From contig OZ246008.1 of NCBI GenBank assembly GCA_965230525.1, forward strand, positions 4,154,001-4,218,000: a stretch of DNA of 64,000 bases, given 5' to 3'. Below are positions 45,601 through 54,791 of the stretch, one piece after another. A program made the position numbers and the translations under genes. The stretch's first letter is position 1, and each line of letters starts with the position of its first letter. A model generated the notes under the pieces. That model searched no databases. It was given only the letters and a program-made list of their open reading frames with translations, and had not been told where the DNA came from. Origin of the DNA: GCA-002733465 sp965230525 (GTDB taxonomy: Bacteria; Pseudomonadota; Gammaproteobacteria; Enterobacterales; Kangiellaceae).

Positions 45601-46190
45601 CGCTGCAATTCGATATAATAGCGTGTTGGAAAATGGAGATGCCAAAAGCCCAAATATTCGGCAGCTTGCTCATGGTTTCCCGACGCAATTGCACGCCCTA
45701 CATCTCCATCCTTGCCACCAGAAAGTACAATCAATCCTTCATTCAGGTCTTTAAACCATGATTTATTGACAGTAGGTACCCCACGCCTTTGGTTTTCTTG
45801 ATAGGCCCGGGAGATCAGTATTTTGGCATTGAGATAGCCAGCATTATTCATACAAAGTAATGCTATTCGAAAACTCTCCGAATCGTTTGATTCGTCATTT
45901 ACCATTAAGTCGACACCAACAATCGGCTTAATACCAAGCGCGCGACTTTTCTTGTAGAACTTAATCAGCCCGCAAAAATTAGTGAAATCCGTCATCGCGA
46001 CGGCTGGCATTTCTAGTTCAGCAATCTTTTCTAATGTTGGGTTTATTCGACAAATGCCGTCCACCATGGAATATTCAGAATGTAACCTTAGATGAACGAA
46101 GTTTTGTGGCGGCATTACTTCAACAGATGATGGCTCATCAAGAGCGTCAGTCGCATCAATTTCTGAAGTTGTTTGCGGGTTGTTACTCAC
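42639..46190 (-). CDS. dnaE: DNA polymerase III alpha subunit
   Basis: This 1183-residue replicative polymerase has the N-terminal PHP domain (FVHLRLHSEYSMVDG), the palm with the catalytic PDFDIDFCMDGRD, the fingers, a helix-hairpin-helix and a C-terminal OB fold (about 1000-1080, VMVAGLIINIRVMKTKKG). Length matches E. coli DnaE. Its start overlaps the rnhB stop by 4 bp (ATGA). It ends the long lpx-rnhB-dnaE run. Confidence 0.98.
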   Translation of the reverse strand: MSNNPQTTSEIDATDALDEPSSVEVMPPQNFVHLRLHSEYSMVDGICRINPTLEKIAELEMPAVAMTDFTNFCGLIKFYKKSRALGIKPIVGVDLMVNDESNDSESFRIALLCMNNAGYLNAKILISRAYQENQRRGVPTVNKSWFKDLNEGLIVLSGGKDGDVGRAIASGNHEQAAEYLGFWHLHFPTRYYIELQRTSRAGEGDYIHSVASFAQASGTPVVATNDVCFLEQEDFDAHEIRVCINQGRVLDDPRRPKNYSNQQYLKSPEEMQALFSDIPEALENTLEIAKRCNLSLHLGEYFLPNYPIPDGLTIEQYFCQLSEEGLEKRLTKLFDRASEDFEAIRKPYDERLKTELDVINQMGFPGYFLIVADFIRWSKDNGVPVGPGRGSGAGSLVAYALEITDLDPLKYELLFERFLNPERVSMPDFDIDFCMDGRDRVIDYVAEKYGRTSVSQIITFGRLAAKAVIKDVGRVLSQPYGFVDKISKLIPFEIGMSLAKAWEQEPEIRERYEQEEEFQALWDMARKLEGITRNAGKHAGGVVISPGDLTEFSALYCDESGGGLVTQFDKDDVETAGLVKFDFLGLRTLTIIDWALETVNSTAQSEEEKIDIERIDLEDPAVFDLLKAAKTTAVFQLESRGMKELIKKLLPSNFEDIIALVALFRPGPLGSGMVDDFINRKHGRQEVAYPHADYQHEDLIPILTPTYGIILYQEQVMQIAQVLANFTLGGADLLRRAMGKKKAEVMEEQRLIFMKGAEARGVDGELAGHIFDLMEKFAGYGFNKSHSAAYALVSYQTAWLKTHHPAAFMAAVMSADMDNTEKVVTYVDDSKEMGLAIVPPDVNRGAYKFTIDGPKTIIYGIGAIKGVGEAAIQSIVEERQKDGPYQDLFDFCNRIDLKKANRRTLEALIRAGALDKLGPNRAVIMASLEQAIKSAEQFKRNSALGQNDLFGTPSEKNAEQNIEYTMVRPWPEGRVLEGEKETLGLYLTGHPIDRYLPEIKKFGSLRLNALQPTRRGEYVMVAGLIINIRVMKTKKGLNWAIVTLDDQSGRVDVMIYSDLYEASKDILRKDQVIVAKGDISHDDFSGGLKMSGVEVLPLIEVRETRVKYLELKININLGPPLAEELVEALQQFKGGLCPVRIACEQAKYSAELVAAGDWSVKPTDELLYQLKNIDGCEAVNLRY

Positions 46191-46786
46191 GGCAGAATTA
46201 GCTCACTTTTAGTACCAGCAAGAATCTTTTTTACTGGTGCAAAACTGCGACGATGAATTTTGGTAACGCCTAAGTTCGATATCGCTTCAAGATGTGCTTT
46301 AGTTGGATAGCCTTTATGTTTTGCTAGGCCATAACCGGGAAAAATCGAGTCGAAATGAACCATCTCATTATCTCTTTCGACTTTGGCGATAATTGACGCT
46401 GCGGAAATCGCAGGCTCTTTTAAATCTCCCTTAACAATAGCCTCGCTTGCACAACTCAGCTCGGGACAACGGTTACCATCAACAAGACAGTATTCAGCCT
46501 TAATTGACAACCCTTCTACCGCGCGTTGCATTGCCACCAAACTGGCTTGGAGAATGTTTAACTGATCTATTTCTTCGACTTCTGCTCTGCCAATACACCA
46601 TGCCAGCGCCTTTTGTTTAATTTCTGTTGCTAGCAATTCTCGTTTACGTTCGCTCAGTTTTTTGGAGTCAGTCAATCCTTGGATCGGTTGATTAGGGTCA
46701 AGAATAACTGCCGCTGCAACCACTGCACCAGCGAGTGGTCCACGACCAACTTCATCAACACCTGCAGTATGGATTGGTCTTATCAA
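46187..46786 (-). CDS. rnhB: Ribonuclease HII
   Basis: This 199-residue enzyme cuts RNA in RNA-DNA hybrids, including single ribonucleotides in DNA. The active-site opening GVDEVGRGPLAG is close to the N-terminus, as usual, with a later AEYCLVDGNRCPEL segment. The frame is open up to 46861 inside lpxB, but TTG at 46786 has GAAGGG 7 nt upstream, lies just after the lpxB stop and gives the normal protein length, so it is chosen. Its end overlaps dnaE by 4 bp. Confidence 0.94.
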   Translation of the reverse strand: MIRPIHTAGVDEVGRGPLAGAVVAAAVILDPNQPIQGLTDSKKLSERKRELLATEIKQKALAWCIGRAEVEEIDQLNILQASLVAMQRAVEGLSIKAEYCLVDGNRCPELSCASEAIVKGDLKEPAISAASIIAKVERDNEMVHFDSIFPGYGLAKHKGYPTKAHLEAISNLGVTKIHRRSFAPVKKILAGTKSELILP

Positions 46787-46790
46787 TTTG

Positions 46791-48008
46791 CTACCCTTCT
46801 GCTTTATTTCGTTGATTATTTTTTGTGAGCAGCTCGACAATTGCCTGTGCGGCAATTTCACTGCCGTTTAACTTTAAACTCTTATGAAGATTTAAATACT
46901 CAGCTTCCAATGTTTCGGTTTGCTCACCTCGCAATAAGCGGTTCATTTCTTCCACTATATTGGCGACATTACATTGCTCTTGCATTAGCTCTTTCACAAT
47001 GGAACGCCTTGCCAATAGGTTGGGCAATGAAAAGCTGTTAATCTTTAGAAATTTAGTATAAACCCAATGACTAAATGAAGACACTTTGTAACACACCAGC
47101 ATGGGCTTTTTTAACAGCATGGCTTCCAAAGTAGCCGTTCCCGATGCTAACAATACCACATCACTCGCTAACATTAATTCCCTCGACTTTCCCAAAACTA
47201 TGGTTACATCCATATTAAGCTCGTTGCAATCAATATAGGCCTCAATTTGCTGCTTGCGCTTTTCATTGGCACAAGGAATAACAAACTTCAAATCGTGTTG
47301 TTGAGCTAATTTTTTTGCAGCGCTTAAGAATGGCTCAAGTAAAAATTTAAGTTCAGAACCACGACTTCCTGGCAAAATGGCAATTATTTTTTTGTCTATC
47401 GGCAAGTTTAACTGGGCGCGCATTTCACTCACATCGGGGTGCAGTGGAATCTCATCCGCAAGCGGATGTCCTACTGCGACTGCCGGCAGTTTGTGCTTCT
47501 TGTAAATCTCTAGTTCAAACGGGAAAAGGCAGATCATTAGCGAAACGCTTTTTACAATTTTATAGATACGGTTTTCCCGCCAAGCCCAGACCGAAGGGCT
47601 GACATAATGAACCGTTGGGATCCCTTGTGTTTTCAGTTGGTACTCCAACTGAGTATTAAACACAGGTGCATCGATACCAATAAAACAATCTGCACGTTCT
47701 TTAATTATTTGCTTCGCAAGACGCTTTCTGACACCGAGTAATTCGATTAAACGTTTTAAGATAGGAATCACGCCCATGACTGACAAGCGATCCATTGGAT
47801 ATATTTCTTGCAACCCCTGTTGTTTCATCAGCGGCCCACCGATACCTTTGAATTCAGCTTGCGGAACACGCTGTTTCAAAGCAATCATTAATCGCTCGCC
47901 CAAAATATCGCCTGATGCTTCGCCCGCCACTAAGTAGATTAATAGAGGTTGGTCGTGCAACTCAGTCGAGGCACTTGTTTGCTGCTTGTTTATATTGGAT
48001 TGACTCAC
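46791..48008 (-). CDS. lpxB: Lipid-A-disaccharide synthase
   Basis: This 405-residue glycosyltransferase (GT19) joins UDP-diacylglucosamine and lipid X in lipid A synthesis. Family signatures are VAGEASGDILGERLM near the start, FKGIGGPLMKQQGL, HYVSPSVWAWRENR and ILPGSRGSELKFLL. It probably starts at GTG and ends 4 bp before the rnhB start. An N-terminal extension of about 25 polar residues precedes the conserved part. Confidence 0.97.
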   Translation of the reverse strand: MSQSNINKQQTSASTELHDQPLLIYLVAGEASGDILGERLMIALKQRVPQAEFKGIGGPLMKQQGLQEIYPMDRLSVMGVIPILKRLIELLGVRKRLAKQIIKERADCFIGIDAPVFNTQLEYQLKTQGIPTVHYVSPSVWAWRENRIYKIVKSVSLMICLFPFELEIYKKHKLPAVAVGHPLADEIPLHPDVSEMRAQLNLPIDKKIIAILPGSRGSELKFLLEPFLSAAKKLAQQHDLKFVIPCANEKRKQQIEAYIDCNELNMDVTIVLGKSRELMLASDVVLLASGTATLEAMLLKKPMLVCYKVSSFSHWVYTKFLKINSFSLPNLLARRSIVKELMQEQCNVANIVEEMNRLLRGEQTETLEAEYLNLHKSLKLNGSEIAAQAIVELLTKNNQRNKAEG

Positions 48009-48055
48009 GAAATATTCTTATTAGTGTAATTACCAGTGAGATTAGTGTTTTATAG

Positions 48056-48838
48056 CTAGCGAGCTATGCCACGTTCCGACGCTTGAATGAAGTCGATCAA
48101 AGTATTCAATACATCCGAATCATCGGTTAATTCGCTGATTGTTGTGAGCGCTTCTTCAATCCGTAAGCCTTGCCTAAAAATTATTTTATAGGCTTTTCGC
48201 AGCAACCCTATTTGCTCTTTACTAAAACCTCTTCGTTTAATTCCTTCGACATTAATTGAGCGAGGTGCTCCTTCTGCAAATAAGGTAAAGGGTAAAATAT
48301 CTTGAGTTACATGACTTCGAATACCGAGAAAAGCATGCGCTCCAATTCGGCAGAATTGATGAATTCCAGAAAAACCGCCCAGAATAGCCCAATCATCGAT
48401 GACTACATGGCCTGCAATGTTTGAACTATTAGCGATAATTATATTATTGCCAATTTGACAATCATGGGCGATATGAGTGTATGCCATTAATAAATTATCG
48501 TTACCAATTTTGGTGACTTGCTTATCTTGGGTCGTACCACGATGAATAGTACAAGATTCTCGAATAATATTGTTATCCCCAATAATCGTCTGGGTTGGCT
48601 CGCCCTTGTACTTTTTATCTTGATTAGCTTCTCCCACCGACGAGAATTGATAAAAATGATTGTTCTTTCCGATAGTGGTATGACCGTTAATCACTACATG
48701 GGGCCCGACAACCGTACCTTGGCCGATTTTGACATCTTTTTCTATGACAGAAAACGGTCCAACTTGGACATCGCCAGCCAATTCTGCTTGCGGGTGGATC
48801 ACAGCGCTCGGATGAATTAATGGATTGGTGTCGGTCAT
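48056..48838 (-). CDS. lpxA: UDP-N-acetylglucosamine O-acyltransferase
   Basis: This 260-residue left-handed beta-helix protein has many hexapeptide repeats. The catalytic histidine lies in AYTHIAHDCQIGNN. A helical C-terminal part (EGIKRRGFSKEQIGLLRKAYKIIF) completes the family layout. It adds the first acyl chain in lipid A synthesis. It starts one base after the fabZ stop. Confidence 0.97.
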   Translation of the reverse strand: MTDTNPLIHPSAVIHPQAELAGDVQVGPFSVIEKDVKIGQGTVVGPHVVINGHTTIGKNNHFYQFSSVGEANQDKKYKGEPTQTIIGDNNIIRESCTIHRGTTQDKQVTKIGNDNLLMAYTHIAHDCQIGNNIIIANSSNIAGHVVIDDWAILGGFSGIHQFCRIGAHAFLGIRSHVTQDILPFTLFAEGAPRSINVEGIKRRGFSKEQIGLLRKAYKIIFRQGLRIEEALTTISELTDDSDVLNTLIDFIQASERGIAR

Positions 48839-48839
48839 G

Positions 48840-49304
48840 TTAAATATCCTGCTTAGAACACATTAAGTCGGCCGCACACACCACTTCGCTGTCAACAATA
48901 GCCTCAGCTTCGAATTTCCACATAGTGCGCTTGCGCTTAAGCAACTTCACTTTTAATTCGACTTGATCGCCTGGTTCTACCGGCTTTTTAAATCGAGCCT
49001 TATCGATTCCCACAAAATAATAGAGAGATGTCTCGTTAGGTAACTCGCTTAAGGTCTTGAATGCAAGAATTCCAGTAGCCTGGGCCAAGGCTTCTAAAAT
49101 TAAGACACCTGGCATCACTGGGCGGTGAGGAAAGTGACCAGTAAAGCAAGGTTCATTAACAGTAATATTTTTTATCGCATGCAAATAATTGCCGGCTTCA
49201 AAATCGATGACTTTATCGACTAATAAAAACGGATATCGATGAGGCAAGTGCTTCATCACCTCGTGGATATCTAAGCTACTCAGCTGTTTGCTTTCATTGG
49301 TCAC
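48840..49304 (-). CDS. fabZ: 3-hydroxyacyl-ACP dehydratase FabZ
   Basis: This 154-residue hot-dog-fold protein has the catalytic histidine in CFTGHFPHRPVMPGVLILEALAQATG, with the partner acid (E) in the following helix. It dehydrates 3-hydroxyacyl-ACP in fatty-acid elongation, balancing acyl supply against LpxA and LpxD. The start is GTG. It lies 5 bp after lpxD. Confidence 0.97.
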   Translation of the reverse strand: MTNESKQLSSLDIHEVMKHLPHRYPFLLVDKVIDFEAGNYLHAIKNITVNEPCFTGHFPHRPVMPGVLILEALAQATGILAFKTLSELPNETSLYYFVGIDKARFKKPVEPGDQVELKVKLLKRKRTMWKFEAEAIVDSEVVCAADLMCSKQDI

Positions 49305-49309
49305 TAAAC

Positions 49310-50347
49310 TTACCCTCTATTTAACTCTTTTAATTGTTGTTCAAGTAGACGAATTTTTTTTGCCATTTCATCGAGCTGTTTAAACCTTGCAACGTTTTTT
49401 CGCCATTGCTTGTTTTCTTGAGCACCGGTTCCAGAAGAAAATACCGCCGGCTTGTCATTCGACTTACTCACTAAGGTTCCCGCCGTTAAGTGGGTGCCAG
49501 CTGCAATATTCAAATGTCCGATAATCGATGAGCGCCCACTAAAAGTGCAGCCTTTACCGATGACACTACTGCCAGCGACTCCGGTAAACGCGGCCATCGC
49601 TGTATTTTCCCCGAGTTCCACATTGTGGGCAATATGGCAAAGGTTATCGATTTTGACCCCCGCTCCGATAATGGTATCAGCGAGGGCGCCTCGATCAATG
49701 GTTGTATTTGCACCTATTTCAACCTGATCAGCAATACGTACTCCGCCTGTTTGCGCTATTTTCACCCACTCACCCGACTTAGGCGCATAGCCAAAACCGT
49801 CACTTCCAATGATAGCACCTGACTGGATAATGCACTGACGCCCAATACTTACATCATGATAAATACTGACATTAGGATAAATAATAGTCGCTTCGCCAAT
49901 TCGACTATTTTCGCCAATGGTGACATTTGCCCCAATACAGACATTTGCTGCTATCTGACAGTTTTTGCCGACATATGCTCCTGCAGCGATACTGGCACTC
50001 GGAGCGACCTGAGCGCTCGGCTCGATAACAGCCTGCTTTGCGATACCATCGGCGGGTAAAGGCGTTGTGTCTAATGCTTGAGACACAAGCGCAAATGCGA
50101 GATATGGATCTTTACAATACACTACGGAAAAAGAGTAATCTTTTTTACAATGCTCAGACAGCAAAACACAACCCGATTGGGTTGTGTCTAATTGAGATTG
50201 GAACTTTGGATTGCTCAGAAACGAAATCTGATGGGGTTGAGCTGAATCAAGAGGGGCGACACTTAAGATCGTTTTATCTGCATCTCCCGCTACCTCACCA
50301 TCAACGATTTTCGCAATTTGGGCAACCGTTAATACCTTTTCTGTCAA
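49310..50347 (-). CDS. lpxD: UDP-3-O-acylglucosamine N-acyltransferase
   Basis: This 345-residue protein has an N-terminal uridine-binding domain (about 1-100) and a beta-helix of hexapeptide repeats with NLCHIAHNVELGENT holding the catalytic histidine. The C-terminal helix ends in LLEQQLKELNRG. It adds the N-linked acyl chain in lipid A synthesis. The start is TTG, 3 bp after the skp stop, with AGG upstream. Confidence 0.96.
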   Translation of the reverse strand: MTEKVLTVAQIAKIVDGEVAGDADKTILSVAPLDSAQPHQISFLSNPKFQSQLDTTQSGCVLLSEHCKKDYSFSVVYCKDPYLAFALVSQALDTTPLPADGIAKQAVIEPSAQVAPSASIAAGAYVGKNCQIAANVCIGANVTIGENSRIGEATIIYPNVSIYHDVSIGRQCIIQSGAIIGSDGFGYAPKSGEWVKIAQTGGVRIADQVEIGANTTIDRGALADTIIGAGVKIDNLCHIAHNVELGENTAMAAFTGVAGSSVIGKGCTFSGRSSIIGHLNIAAGTHLTAGTLVSKSNDKPAVFSSGTGAQENKQWRKNVARFKQLDEMAKKIRLLEQQLKELNRG

Positions 50348-50350
50348 TTT

Positions 50351-50860
50351 TTAGCCTGCTGGGTTACTTAAGATCGTAATAATCTTGTTCGAAATATCAA
50401 TTGAGTCTTTTCTGTAAGCAGTTCCTTCGACTCTTAAGATAAGGTCGAAACCTTCCGCTTTAGCAAGTTTATCAATCGTTTGCTGGATTTTAATTCGAAC
50501 TTTATTAATTTCCTCGTTTCTAGCTCGTTGGAAATCTTCTTTCAAGTTCTTTTCTTTAATTTGTAGATCATTGCTTAGTTTTTGCAATTCTCTTTGCTTT
50601 TCAATACGTTGTGCTTCTGTCATTGTCATAGCATCACGTTGAAAAGCTTCTTGTTGTTTCAAACCGTCGTCTCTCAGCGCTTTTGCTTCATCCATTCTAT
50701 CTTTAAATTTCGCTTGCAGGTTTGAGGCAATTAAATTGACCTGAGGAACCTTACTGATTACAAAATTCTCGTCCACAACACCAATTTTTAGCTCAGCGGC
50801 AAATGCACTAGAAACACTAGAAAGTATGATTGCTGCAGTTAATAATATTTTCTTAAACAT
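50351..50860 (-). CDS. skp: Periplasmic chaperone Skp/OmpH
   Basis: This 169-residue protein has a signal peptide (cleavage near AFA-AEL, residue 21) and a long coiled-coil tentacle region (about 50-125) rich in Lys, Glu and Gln, as in Skp. It binds unfolded outer-membrane proteins on their way to BamA. It lies 32 bp after bamA, the usual order. Confidence 0.93.
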   Translation of the reverse strand: MFKKILLTAAIILSSVSSAFAAELKIGVVDENFVISKVPQVNLIASNLQAKFKDRMDEAKALRDDGLKQQEAFQRDAMTMTEAQRIEKQRELQKLSNDLQIKEKNLKEDFQRARNEEINKVRIKIQQTIDKLAKAEGFDLILRVEGTAYRKDSIDISNKIITILSNPAG

Positions 50861-50892
50861 CTTTTTACCCTTATTTCTCTATAAATTTGTTC

Positions 50893-53412
50893 TTAGAACG
50901 TTTGTCCTACATTAAACGAAAAGCCTTCCTTGCGGTCGCCTTCTTGTGATTCGATAATTTTAGCGAAACTAATAACAAGTGGTCCCATTGGAGACAACCA
51001 TTGTATCGAGAATCCGGTCGAAGCGCGATAGGTATTTGAGCGCGAATAATCCGGAATTTTATCAAATTCAAGTGGGTCGACTAACGAGCTATAGCGTTCT
51101 CGGTCGAATTTAGTGTCCCATAAATTACCAACATCGACGAAAAAGCTTGTTCGTACCGAATTACTTTGTTCCACAAACGGTATCGGGAAAATGACCTCAA
51201 AGCTGGCTAATGCTTTAGCATTTCCACCGACGGTTCTACGCCCAATTAAAATTGTGTCGTATTCTTCCGGTAAATAACTGGTCACCCCACCATCAAAAAT
51301 ATCGACATTATTTGTATCGCTTATAGTTTGTGGGTTTCTAAATATTTCGCGAGGACCGATAGTGTTTCGTTCAAATCCACGTACACTACTAGCACCTCCG
51401 GTTGAGAAGTTTTCGAAGTACGGTAAATTTTCACTATCACCATACCCATCACCGTAAGAAAGTTTTAATCGGCTCAAGAATGACCAACCTGGTGAAAGCG
51501 GAATATAATGATCGATGGAGTAGTCGACTTTATAGAACTCCAAGTCGCTCCCCGGAACAGCTCCGCTTAATGATAGAAATTGCTTAGTTCCTCGATCTGG
51601 AAAAATACCACGATTTAAGCTGTTTCGAATAATCGAGGTGTTAAATTTAACCAAGTCATAGGAGAAGTCTGGATCTTGTCTAACATCTCTGCCATTGTCG
51701 GCGAAAAAGTCGATAATTTGTTGTGACGCTCGACCTTTCGCGCTGAGATCATTAGTCTGGATCCCGAGGCCATAATTTAATCGCGTAATTTCGTTTACTG
51801 GATAACCAAAATTAAAGTCTAATGCAGTGGTATCGAGCAAAGTTGCGGCAATGTTGATTTCGCCAAAATCGGAAGAACGATAGCTCAAGGCAGCGCCCGC
51901 ACTAACTCCATCGATGGTGAAATAAGGATCAAAATAATTAATCGCATAATTTGTGGAAAAGCTATTTTTGTTAACCGACACCCCAACAGTTTTACCAGAG
52001 CCCAAAAAGTTATTGTGACTCACATTTGCATTCACCGATAAGCCATAAGTTGAGCCATAGCCTAAGCCACCAGAAATCGTCCCCGCCGAGCGTTCTTTAA
52101 TCTTGTAATTAACGTCGACTCGATCTTCTTTGTCTTCCATCTTAGGCGTTTCAACTTCGACTTCTTCAACAAAAGTTAAGCGCTGCAAACGTATTTTGGT
52201 TCGATCAACCTGTGCGGTTGATAATGCGCCGCCCTCCATTAATCTTGCTTCTCTGCGCAGGACTACGTCGTTGGTGGTTTCATTGCCAGTGAAGTTGATT
52301 CGGTTTACATAAACCTTTTTACCTGGGTCAACATAGAGACTAATGTCGACTTTATTTGTTCCTGGTTTAACCGTCGGTACAGATGTCACTTTTGCAAAGG
52401 CATAACCAAAATAGCCGAGGTTTTGTTTTATTTGCTCCTCAGCAAAAGAAATCGCTGCCGCAGAATAGGTATCGCCGGTTGTCAGTGGCATTAATTGCTT
52501 GAGTCGTTTTTCTGTAAGGATTAACTCACCGTTAAACGCAATTTTTGATACTTCAAATTTCTCACCCTCTGAAACATTGATGGTAATGTAGATACCTTTT
52601 CTATCTGGAGATATCGCTACCTGGGTCGAAGTAACATTAAATTTTAGATAGCCGCGATCTAAATAATAAGAACGTAACGTTTCTAAATCGCCGGATAATT
52701 TTTCTCTGGCATATTGGTCATCACTGGTAATAAATGAAAACCAACCACCGGTAGTAATTTCAAATTGATCGAGCAAGTCTTCATCACTAAACAGTGTATT
52801 GCCGACTATATTAATCGACTGAATCTTGGCTGGCTCGCCTTCATTGACATCAAATTGAACCATCACTCGATTTCTAGAGCGGCGAATAACTTTACTAGTA
52901 ATTTTTACCGAGTATTTGCCGTGAGCAAAATACTGCTCTTCCATACCACCAATAATATCTTTGATAGCGGCAGGGTTGTAGATTTCGCCTTTAGCAAAGC
53001 CTGCACCTTTCATCGCATCTAAAATTTGTTCAGTTTTGATATCACTATTTCCATCAATGGTAATATCCGAAATAGTTGGCCGCTCGACAACATCGATTAG
53101 TAAAACATTGCCGTCTCTGAACACTCTAATATCATCGAAGTTATCAGCGGCAAAAAGTGTTCTTATAATAGTGGGTACTCGACTAGTCTCTAACCTCTCA
53201 CCGACCTGTAAGGGTAGCATGTTAAAGAATGTTCCTAGTTCCATTCTCTGTAGGCCTTCAACTTTGATATCTTCAACCACAAAACTGGAATCGTCCTCAG
53301 CAGCAAAAATAGTCGCGGAAGCAAATAAGCCAACTGACAATGTCAGCAAAACGGCCAGCTGATTAACTAATCGACTAGAATTTCTCAAATTTTTACCTAA
53401 GACTTTACTCAT
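50893..53412 (-). CDS. bamA: Outer membrane protein assembly factor BamA
   Basis: This 839-residue Omp85 protein has a signal peptide (about 1-37), five POTRA domains (about 45-440) and a 16-strand barrel. The barrel ends in phenylalanine (SFNVGQTF), and the family VRGF motif is seen in GASSVRGFERN. It is the core of the machinery that inserts outer-membrane barrels. It lies between rseP and skp. Confidence 0.98.
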   Translation of the reverse strand: MSKVLGKNLRNSSRLVNQLAVLLTLSVGLFASATIFAAEDDSSFVVEDIKVEGLQRMELGTFFNMLPLQVGERLETSRVPTIIRTLFAADNFDDIRVFRDGNVLLIDVVERPTISDITIDGNSDIKTEQILDAMKGAGFAKGEIYNPAAIKDIIGGMEEQYFAHGKYSVKITSKVIRRSRNRVMVQFDVNEGEPAKIQSINIVGNTLFSDEDLLDQFEITTGGWFSFITSDDQYAREKLSGDLETLRSYYLDRGYLKFNVTSTQVAISPDRKGIYITINVSEGEKFEVSKIAFNGELILTEKRLKQLMPLTTGDTYSAAAISFAEEQIKQNLGYFGYAFAKVTSVPTVKPGTNKVDISLYVDPGKKVYVNRINFTGNETTNDVVLRREARLMEGGALSTAQVDRTKIRLQRLTFVEEVEVETPKMEDKEDRVDVNYKIKERSAGTISGGLGYGSTYGLSVNANVSHNNFLGSGKTVGVSVNKNSFSTNYAINYFDPYFTIDGVSAGAALSYRSSDFGEINIAATLLDTTALDFNFGYPVNEITRLNYGLGIQTNDLSAKGRASQQIIDFFADNGRDVRQDPDFSYDLVKFNTSIIRNSLNRGIFPDRGTKQFLSLSGAVPGSDLEFYKVDYSIDHYIPLSPGWSFLSRLKLSYGDGYGDSENLPYFENFSTGGASSVRGFERNTIGPREIFRNPQTISDTNNVDIFDGGVTSYLPEEYDTILIGRRTVGGNAKALASFEVIFPIPFVEQSNSVRTSFFVDVGNLWDTKFDRERYSSLVDPLEFDKIPDYSRSNTYRASTGFSIQWLSPMGPLVISFAKIIESQEGDRKEGFSFNVGQTF

Positions 53413-53438
53413 AAATTACTTACTTCTTAATTAATGCT

Positions 53439-54791
53439 TTACTGCAAAAAACTCGACCGCGAAAGGTCGTTAAATATGGCCAATGCCATCAGCGCGAATA
53501 CCATCATCATACCTACTTGCAATCCCAAGTTTTGGGCCTCTACCGAAAGAGGTTTTCCTCTAATGGCTTCGATCACAAAGTATAAAAAGTGCCCCCCGTC
53601 CAACATAGGAACAGGTAAAAGGTTGATAAATCCTAAATTTACGCTAATTAAAGCGAGAAAACCCAAGAATGCTATCAAGCCATAGGACGCTGTTGTACCC
53701 GCTCCTTCAGCAATTGCAAAGGGTCCGCTCAAGCTCTTGTGAGACACTTCGCCAAACAAGAGTTTTTTAAACATGCGAACGGTCAATTCTATCATACTGT
53801 AGGTTTTTGCAAACGCCATATTAAGCGCTTGTATAGGCCCTACTTGAGTTGTTTGAAGGTATTCTGAATATTCTAGAGATACGCCCAACTTTCCAACTTG
53901 TTGACCATTTTCTTCAACCGAATCTAAGACCACAAGAATTGGTATCAGTTCATCATTTCTTAAAACTTCTAAATTTGTCGGTATTCCTGGCCTTTCTCGA
54001 AGATGCTTTGACATTTCATCCCAGTAACGAATATCCTGCTCCTCGATTTTAACTATCTGGTCACCAGACCTCATCCCTGCTTTATCTGCAGCTCCCCCCG
54101 GTTGAACCTGGATAATACTGGCACGACCTTGGTGGACAAGTCCCAACGAACCAAGTACGTCTGGCCTTTGCTCATCAACCTCCCACTGGCTTATGTCGAG
54201 CCTTAGATTTAATGGGTTTGGTTCCCCGGCGCGGCGGACTTGCAACTCTATCGATGTTTTCTCACCAATGCGTTTAACTAATGCCAATTGCACATCCTGA
54301 AATGACTCTGTAGGCTGTTGGTCAATAGCAATAATTTGATCCGCTTGTTGTAAACCGGCATCAGCGGCAATCGTTCCGCTCACCGGTTCGGCGATCACGG
54401 GTTTTAGTGAGGTTACATCGTTTAAAAAGATGATCCAATAAAGCAATAGAGCGAGCAAAAAATTGGCGATTGGACCGGCCAAAACAATTGCCATTCTGAC
54501 CCACACAGTCTGACGATTGAAAGCTTGCTTTTGCTCCGCCTCGGTCAGAGGTGGCTCGTCATCGGCCTGCTCTCCAAGCATTTTGACATAACCGCCAAGC
54601 GGTATTGACGCAATCATATATCGTACGCCGTCTTTGCCAACTCTCTGCCAAATAGGCTTGCCGAAGCCGACCGAGAATGTGAGCACTTTCACGCCTAACT
54701 TACGAGCAACATAAAAATGTCCATACTCGTGAAAGGTTACTAACACGCCAAGGGCAACAATAAAAGAAACGAAATTCCAAAGATATTCCAT
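53439..54791 (-). CDS. rseP: Site-2 intramembrane protease RseP
   Basis: This 450-residue zinc protease has the HExxH motif in VTFHEYGHFYVARKLGV near residue 20, two tandem PDZ domains (about 120-200 and 210-300) and the second metal motif in LPVPMLDGGHFLYF. Four membrane helices are expected. It cleaves anti-sigma factor RseA in the sigmaE response and removes remnant signal peptides. It lies one base after dxr. Confidence 0.97.
   Translation of the reverse strand: MEYLWNFVSFIVALGVLVTFHEYGHFYVARKLGVKVLTFSVGFGKPIWQRVGKDGVRYMIASIPLGGYVKMLGEQADDEPPLTEAEQKQAFNRQTVWVRMAIVLAGPIANFLLALLLYWIIFLNDVTSLKPVIAEPVSGTIAADAGLQQADQIIAIDQQPTESFQDVQLALVKRIGEKTSIELQVRRAGEPNPLNLRLDISQWEVDEQRPDVLGSLGLVHQGRASIIQVQPGGAADKAGMRSGDQIVKIEEQDIRYWDEMSKHLRERPGIPTNLEVLRNDELIPILVVLDSVEENGQQVGKLGVSLEYSEYLQTTQVGPIQALNMAFAKTYSMIELTVRMFKKLLFGEVSHKSLSGPFAIAEGAGTTASYGLIAFLGFLALISVNLGFINLLPVPMLDGGHFLYFVIEAIRGKPLSVEAQNLGLQVGMMMVFALMALAIFNDLSRSSFLQ

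Noticed and set aside
46787..46861. rnhB start inside lpxB at 46861
   Set aside because: It would add 25 non-conserved residues. The TTG at 46786 has a strong ribosome site and fits RNase HII length.
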